From SVTX01 sp045538195 (GTDB lineage Bacteria > Bacillota > Clostridia > Oscillospirales > CAG-272): a stretch of DNA of 64,000 nt. Location of the stretch: the NCBI GenBank assembly GCA_045538195.1, contig JAZSRA010000138.1, forward strand, positions 1 to 64,000, written 5' to 3'. Shown in pieces: positions 60,417 to 64,000 of the stretch (position 1 is the stretch's first letter; every line of letters starts with the position of its first letter). Position numbers and translations under genes: made by a program. The notes below the pieces were generated by a model. That model saw only the letters and a list, made by a program, of their open reading frames with translations, ran no database searches and had not been told where the DNA came from.

Positions 60417-62566
60417 GTTCTCTCGAACTGTCTGTCTATATTTTTCTTTGACAATTCCATAGCAACGGGTCTGCCGTGAGGACAGAAGGTAATATCGGGT
60501 ATTTCCATCAATTTTTCAACTACCCATTCGCCGTGACCCTTGGCATATTCTCTGCCCGCCTTGATAGCCGCCTTGCAGGAAGCTTGATAGAGTGCCTTTT
60601 CGAAGATAATATTCCTCGTCAGATCCACCTTGCCTGTGCCGTTCTTAATTCTGTCGGCAACCACCGCGAACATATCGGCAATCGCATCCTGCTCAATGCC
60701 TGCGGGCAGAGCCGTGACAGAAACCGTGTTTCTTGAAGTCGAAAACTCAAATCCAACCGCTTCAAGCTCTTGTCTGTACTCCTCTATAGCCGCGACCTCG
60801 TCGGACATCAGCATAATATCCACAGGGAGCATCAGAAGCTGCGAGGAGACCTCATGAGAGTACATATTTTTCTTCAACTGCTCGAAAATTATTCTCTCGT
60901 GGGCGGCATGCTTGTCGATAATAAGCATTTTTTCCTCGACCTGCACGATTATGTAGGAATTAAAGACCTCTCCGACGATCTTATATTCTATATTCAGAGT
61001 TTTTTCATTCGCTTGGGGATTTTCAGGTGAATTTTCTGACGAAACGGCACTCTGGGTCGATTTTATATCCGGAACGGGAATATTTTCGCTATTTTTATTG
61101 ATCTCCGCAACGATCTGATCCTTCTCGGTCTCTATACGCAAGTTTTCGTCGGATTTCCGCGCGTTCTCTGTCTGTGGGACGTTAAGGCACTCATCGTCAT
61201 CATCTTTGGGAATCGCCTCCGGATTATAATAATACTTTACGTAATCCTCGGCAGTAAGTCTAGTTATTTGGCCCTGCTCGTTAACCACGGGACCCGACTT
61301 GATTGCTCCGCTTTCGTCGACCTTAGTAGCAGAAGCAGTCTTTGGTGTATCATTTACATTTTTAGGTGTAAACTTTGGTTGTGCCACCTCGGTAATGAAG
61401 GCAGGCACGCGTTCGCCCTCCGACTTTTTATTCTGAACGGGCTTATTCTGCGTAGAAGTGGGCATATCAATAGTGATCTGCCTTGCCCTCAGCGACTTTT
61501 CCCTTTCCACCGAAGTAAACGCGTCAGACATTCTTACACCTGCCGACGCTTTCGGCATTTCCATCTCGGGACGCGTGACGTTATTTTCAAGCGCTTGTCT
61601 TACTGCGTAATATATCGCTTCAAATACAGGCTTTTCGTTGGAGAATTTGACCTCAAGCTTTGCGGGGTGGACGTTTACGTCGACACGCCCGGGATTAAGG
61701 GAAATAAACAGTACGCAAACGGGAAATTTCTCCGACGGCATATAGGAAACGAATGCCTGTTCTATCGCCGCGCCCGCAGTTCTGCTCTTTACAAAACGCT
61801 TGTTTATGTAGAAGTTTTCGTAGTTTCTGTTACTCTTGACGTTATCCGAGCGACCAACGTACCCCTTGACCGATATACCGTCAAACTCGCCGTCAACCGC
61901 GATAAGTCTGTTGGCAAAGTCCCGTCCGAACACCGCGTAGATCGCACTCAACAGCTTTCCATCGCCTGCGGTCTCAAGCTTTATCTGTCCGTCGGTGATA
62001 AGTCTGAACGCTATCTCGGGGTGTGAGAGCGCGATCTTCTCAACGTTGGCGCAGACCGCCGTAGTCTCGGTCACGTCTCGCTTCAAGAATTTTCTTCTTG
62101 CGGGGACGTTTGCGAAAAGATCCTCGACGATAATGGTCGTTCCGTTTGAACAACCTCTTTCCTGGAGCGCGATCTCCTCGCCGCAATCGACGATAAGCTC
62201 TGCTCCCAAGGGAGCGTCGTGCGTCTTTGAGATTATGCGGAGCTTTGAAACTGCAGATATTGCCGCAAGTGCCTCGCCGCGAAATCCGAGAGTGCAGATG
62301 CCGTCAAGGTCCTCAGCAGTCTTTATCTTACTCGTTGCGTGTCTTTTTATACACAGAGGCAGATCCTCGGGTTCCATACCGCATCCGTCGTCGGATATTC
62401 GCATAAAGGTAATGCCACCGTTCTGTATCTCGACGGTGATATGCTTCGCGCCTGCGTCGATGGAATTCTCTATCATTTCTTTGATCGCCGATGCGGGTCT
62501 GTCCACGACCTCGCCTGCCGCGATAAGGTTAGCTACCTCAAAAGATAAAACGTTAATATTTCCCAT
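60413..62566 (-). CDS. mutL: DNA mismatch repair protein MutL
   Basis: Coordinates mismatch repair after MutS. 717 residues: N-terminal GHKL ATPase with AAGEVVDRPASAIKEMIENS, SIDAGA, DDGCGM and GFRGEALAAI, a long low-complexity linker (~335-520), and a C-terminal dimer domain with DKHAAHERIIFE, the endonuclease motif DQHA(x)2E(x)4E with Lys for Gln, and CPHGRP. It is therefore the nicking type used by bacteria without MutH. AGGAGG precedes the ATG; it is 38 bases after mutS. Confidence 0.96.
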   Translation of the reverse strand: MGNINVLSFEVANLIAAGEVVDRPASAIKEMIENSIDAGAKHITVEIQNGGITFMRISDDGCGMEPEDLPLCIKRHATSKIKTAEDLDGICTLGFRGEALAAISAVSKLRIISKTHDAPLGAELIVDCGEEIALQERGCSNGTTIIVEDLFANVPARRKFLKRDVTETTAVCANVEKIALSHPEIAFRLITDGQIKLETAGDGKLLSAIYAVFGRDFANRLIAVDGEFDGISVKGYVGRSDNVKSNRNYENFYINKRFVKSRTAGAAIEQAFVSYMPSEKFPVCVLFISLNPGRVDVNVHPAKLEVKFSNEKPVFEAIYYAVRQALENNVTRPEMEMPKASAGVRMSDAFTSVEREKSLRARQITIDMPTSTQNKPVQNKKSEGERVPAFITEVAQPKFTPKNVNDTPKTASATKVDESGAIKSGPVVNEQGQITRLTAEDYVKYYYNPEAIPKDDDDECLNVPQTENARKSDENLRIETEKDQIVAEINKNSENIPVPDIKSTQSAVSSENSPENPQANEKTLNIEYKIVGEVFNSYIIVQVEEKMLIIDKHAAHERIIFEQLKKNMYSHEVSSQLLMLPVDIMLMSDEVAAIEEYRQELEAVGFEFSTSRNTVSVTALPAGIEQDAIADMFAVVADRIKNGTGKVDLTRNIIFEKALYQASCKAAIKAGREYAKGHGEWVVEKLMEIPDITFCPHGRPVAMELSKKNIDRQFERT

Positions 62567-62604
62567 AAATCCTGCCTCCTTTCTTTTGTTCTTTAAAGTT
62601 TTTA

Positions 62605-64000
62605 TTAATTCAAACGCTTTTTGAGGTCAAAAAGGAAGGTCATGCACTCGTAGGGCGAGAGCGTGTTGATATCAACCTTTTTAAGATCCTCTATGATCTG
62701 ATCGTTGATGCAATCCTCAAATGTTATAAGAGTATCGTCCTTTACTACGACCTTCTCCTCGCGGTCGGTGAGCTTAATATTCTTTGCACTCTCCTCGACC
62801 GTTGCAAGTACCTCCTTGGCGCGCTTGATGACCTCGTTTGGAAGTCCCGCGAGCTTTGCGACCTCGATTCCGTAGCTGTCGTCGGTAGAACCGCGGACGA
62901 TTTTACGCAGAAAAGTAATACTGTCGCCGCGCTTCTTGGCGGCGATATTGTAGTTGACGATACCGTCAAACTCATTTTCCATACTGGTCAGCTCGTGATA
63001 GTGTGTGGCAAACAGTGTTTTTGCGCCGATGCGTCTGCCTGCGGTGTACTCAACGATAGCACGGGCGATACTCATGCCGTCAAAGGTTGACGTACCGCGT
63101 CCTACCTCATCGTAGATTATAAGGCTCTTTCTCGTGGCGTTTTTCAATATGTAAGCCACCTCATTCATTTCAAGCATAAAGGTGGACTGACCCGAAGCCA
63201 GATCGTCGGACGCGCCAACACGGGTGAATATTTTGTCGGTAATTCCGACAGTTGCCTCTGCCGCAGGGACAAATGATCCCATCTGCGCCATAAGTACGAT
63301 AAGCGCCACCTGACGCATATAGGTAGATTTACCCGCCATATTGGGACCTGTGATAAGCAGGAGGCGGTCGGTAGTCATATTAAGCTTTGTGTCGTTGGGA
63401 ACAAAATAGGAGTCCTTAACGAACTGCTCGACCACGGGGTGTCTGCCGTCCTTGATCTCGATCTCCTCGGATGAGGTTATTTCGGGACGGACGTATCTGT
63501 TTTTCGCCGCAACGGTAGCGAGACTGTAATAAACGTCGGTCTCGGCAAGAAGCGCGGCGGTCTTTTGTATTCTTACGCTATTATCCGCAACGATAGCGCG
63601 GACATCGCAGAAAAGCTCGTATTCAAGTGAGCAGAGCTTGTCGGAAGCGCCAAGCACCTTGGCCTCCATTTCTTTCAGCTCCTCGGTGATGTAACGCTCG
63701 CAATTTGCAAGTGTCTGCTTTCTGATGTATCTGTCGGGAACGAGATCGTACTGCGACCTTGTGACCTCAATATAGAAGCCAAAAACCTTGTTGTATCCGA
63801 CTTTGAGATTCTTGATCCCCGTTTCTTCTCTTTCCCGCTCTGCTATCTGCTCGCGCCACTCGTCGCCATGCTCCACGATTGCGCGGAACTCGTCAACGCG
63901 GTCATCGTAGCCGTCCTTTATCATTCCGCCCTCGCGTACCGAGAACGGAGGATCTTCCTTTATGGAACGGCAAATAAGATCACATATATCTTCAAGAGTG
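62605..64000 (-). CDS. mutS: DNA mismatch repair protein MutS, 5' end cut by window
   Basis: Recognises mismatches and clamps on DNA. The frame is open to the window edge; the visible ~465 C-terminal residues begin in the lever/clamp part (EDPPFSVREGGMIKDGYDD), continue with GFYIEVTRSQYDLVPDRYI, and hold the ATPase with Walker A GPNMAGKSTYMRQ, IFTRVGASDDLASGQSTFM and LIIYDEVGRGTSTFDGMSIA. It ends normally with the helical C-terminus. The next gene on this strand is mutL, the usual order. Confidence 0.96.
   Translation of the reverse strand, partial: TLEDICDLICRSIKEDPPFSVREGGMIKDGYDDRVDEFRAIVEHGDEWREQIAEREREETGIKNLKVGYNKVFGFYIEVTRSQYDLVPDRYIRKQTLANCERYITEELKEMEAKVLGASDKLCSLEYELFCDVRAIVADNSVRIQKTAALLAETDVYYSLATVAAKNRYVRPEITSSEEIEIKDGRHPVVEQFVKDSYFVPNDTKLNMTTDRLLLITGPNMAGKSTYMRQVALIVLMAQMGSFVPAAEATVGITDKIFTRVGASDDLASGQSTFMLEMNEVAYILKNATRKSLIIYDEVGRGTSTFDGMSIARAIVEYTAGRRIGAKTLFATHYHELTSMENEFDGIVNYNIAAKKRGDSITFLRKIVRGSTDDSYGIEVAKLAGLPNEVIKRAKEVLATVEESAKNIKLTDREEKVVVKDDTLITFEDCINDQIIEDLKKVDINTLSPYECMTFLFDLKKRLN

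Noticed and set aside
1..64000. tRNA and rRNA genes
   Set aside because: I looked for TPsiC-arm signatures with matching stems and for rRNA motifs and saw none; a dedicated tRNA scan would be decisive.

Overview
The window looks like a chromosomal stretch of an endospore-forming member of the Clostridia (Bacillota), most likely an uncultured gut-type lineage near Oscillospirales or Christensenellales. The evidence is spoIVA, the two dipicolinate synthase genes, Gram-positive lipoproteins with lipoboxes, SLH domains, YqhQ/YwlG/YerC-type proteins, TldD/TldE, and promoters and terminators of the usual Firmicutes kind. No rRNA, tRNA, CRISPR array or intact transposase was recognised. The assignment comes from gene content read by eye, not from a database search.

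Layout. 1-4.2 kb: 3' end of prfA, sua5, a topoisomerase IV A subunit and a 34-residue membrane peptide, closed by a 47-bp tandem repeat and a strong terminator. 4.2-11.4 kb: a small membrane protein with calcium-loop motifs, ldh, then a minus-strand group ywlG-like, nagB, a YqhQ (DUF1385) protein with an inserted DUF4234 domain, prs and rhaB. 11.6-13.1 kb: dipicolinate synthase A and B. 13.1-14.6 kb: promoter, cobalamin riboswitch, terminator, a DUF4430 lipoprotein and an ECF S component, which together look like a corrinoid uptake unit. 14.6-21.9 kb: hslO, a methyltransferase and a yerC-like gene on minus; an XRE-TPR regulator, tsaE, tsaB, rpiB, ispD, ispF and rpe on plus.

21.9-25.1 kb: two surface proteins, a sialate O-acetylesterase-like lipoprotein and an SLH protein. 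25.3-29.3 kb: an RluA pseudouridine synthase, a DUF3810 protein and murA. 29.4-35.5 kb: an array of paralogous lipoproteins that share nearly the same signal-peptide DNA, one of them broken by a frameshift in an A8 run and by an in-frame stop. 35.5-42.2 kb: spoIVA behind a SigE-like promoter, then an ABC / DUF1854 / ABC operon whose two transporters carry N-terminal zinc ribbons. 42.5-43.9 kb: radA.

44.0-53.3 kb is the accessory zone and the most interesting part. A strongly promoted three-gene operon encodes a TerB_N/TerB_C protein, a DUF2791 (BrxD-like) ATPase and an Lhr/BrxHI-like helicase. The 3' end of the helicase gene, with its stem-loop, occurs a second time 1.57 kb downstream. Between the copies lie two AT-rich genes of unknown function. 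Beyond them are a TPR-like membrane protein, a SMI1/KNR4 immunity-type gene and the orphan C-terminal tip of an HNH/GHH nuclease toxin. I read this as a defence-type or genome-maintenance module with a toxin-immunity remnant; that function is inferred.

53.3-64 kb returns to housekeeping genes on minus: mutS (partial), mutL, a palindromic repeat, tgt, a HAD phosphatase, a small membrane protein, tldD, tldE and rny.
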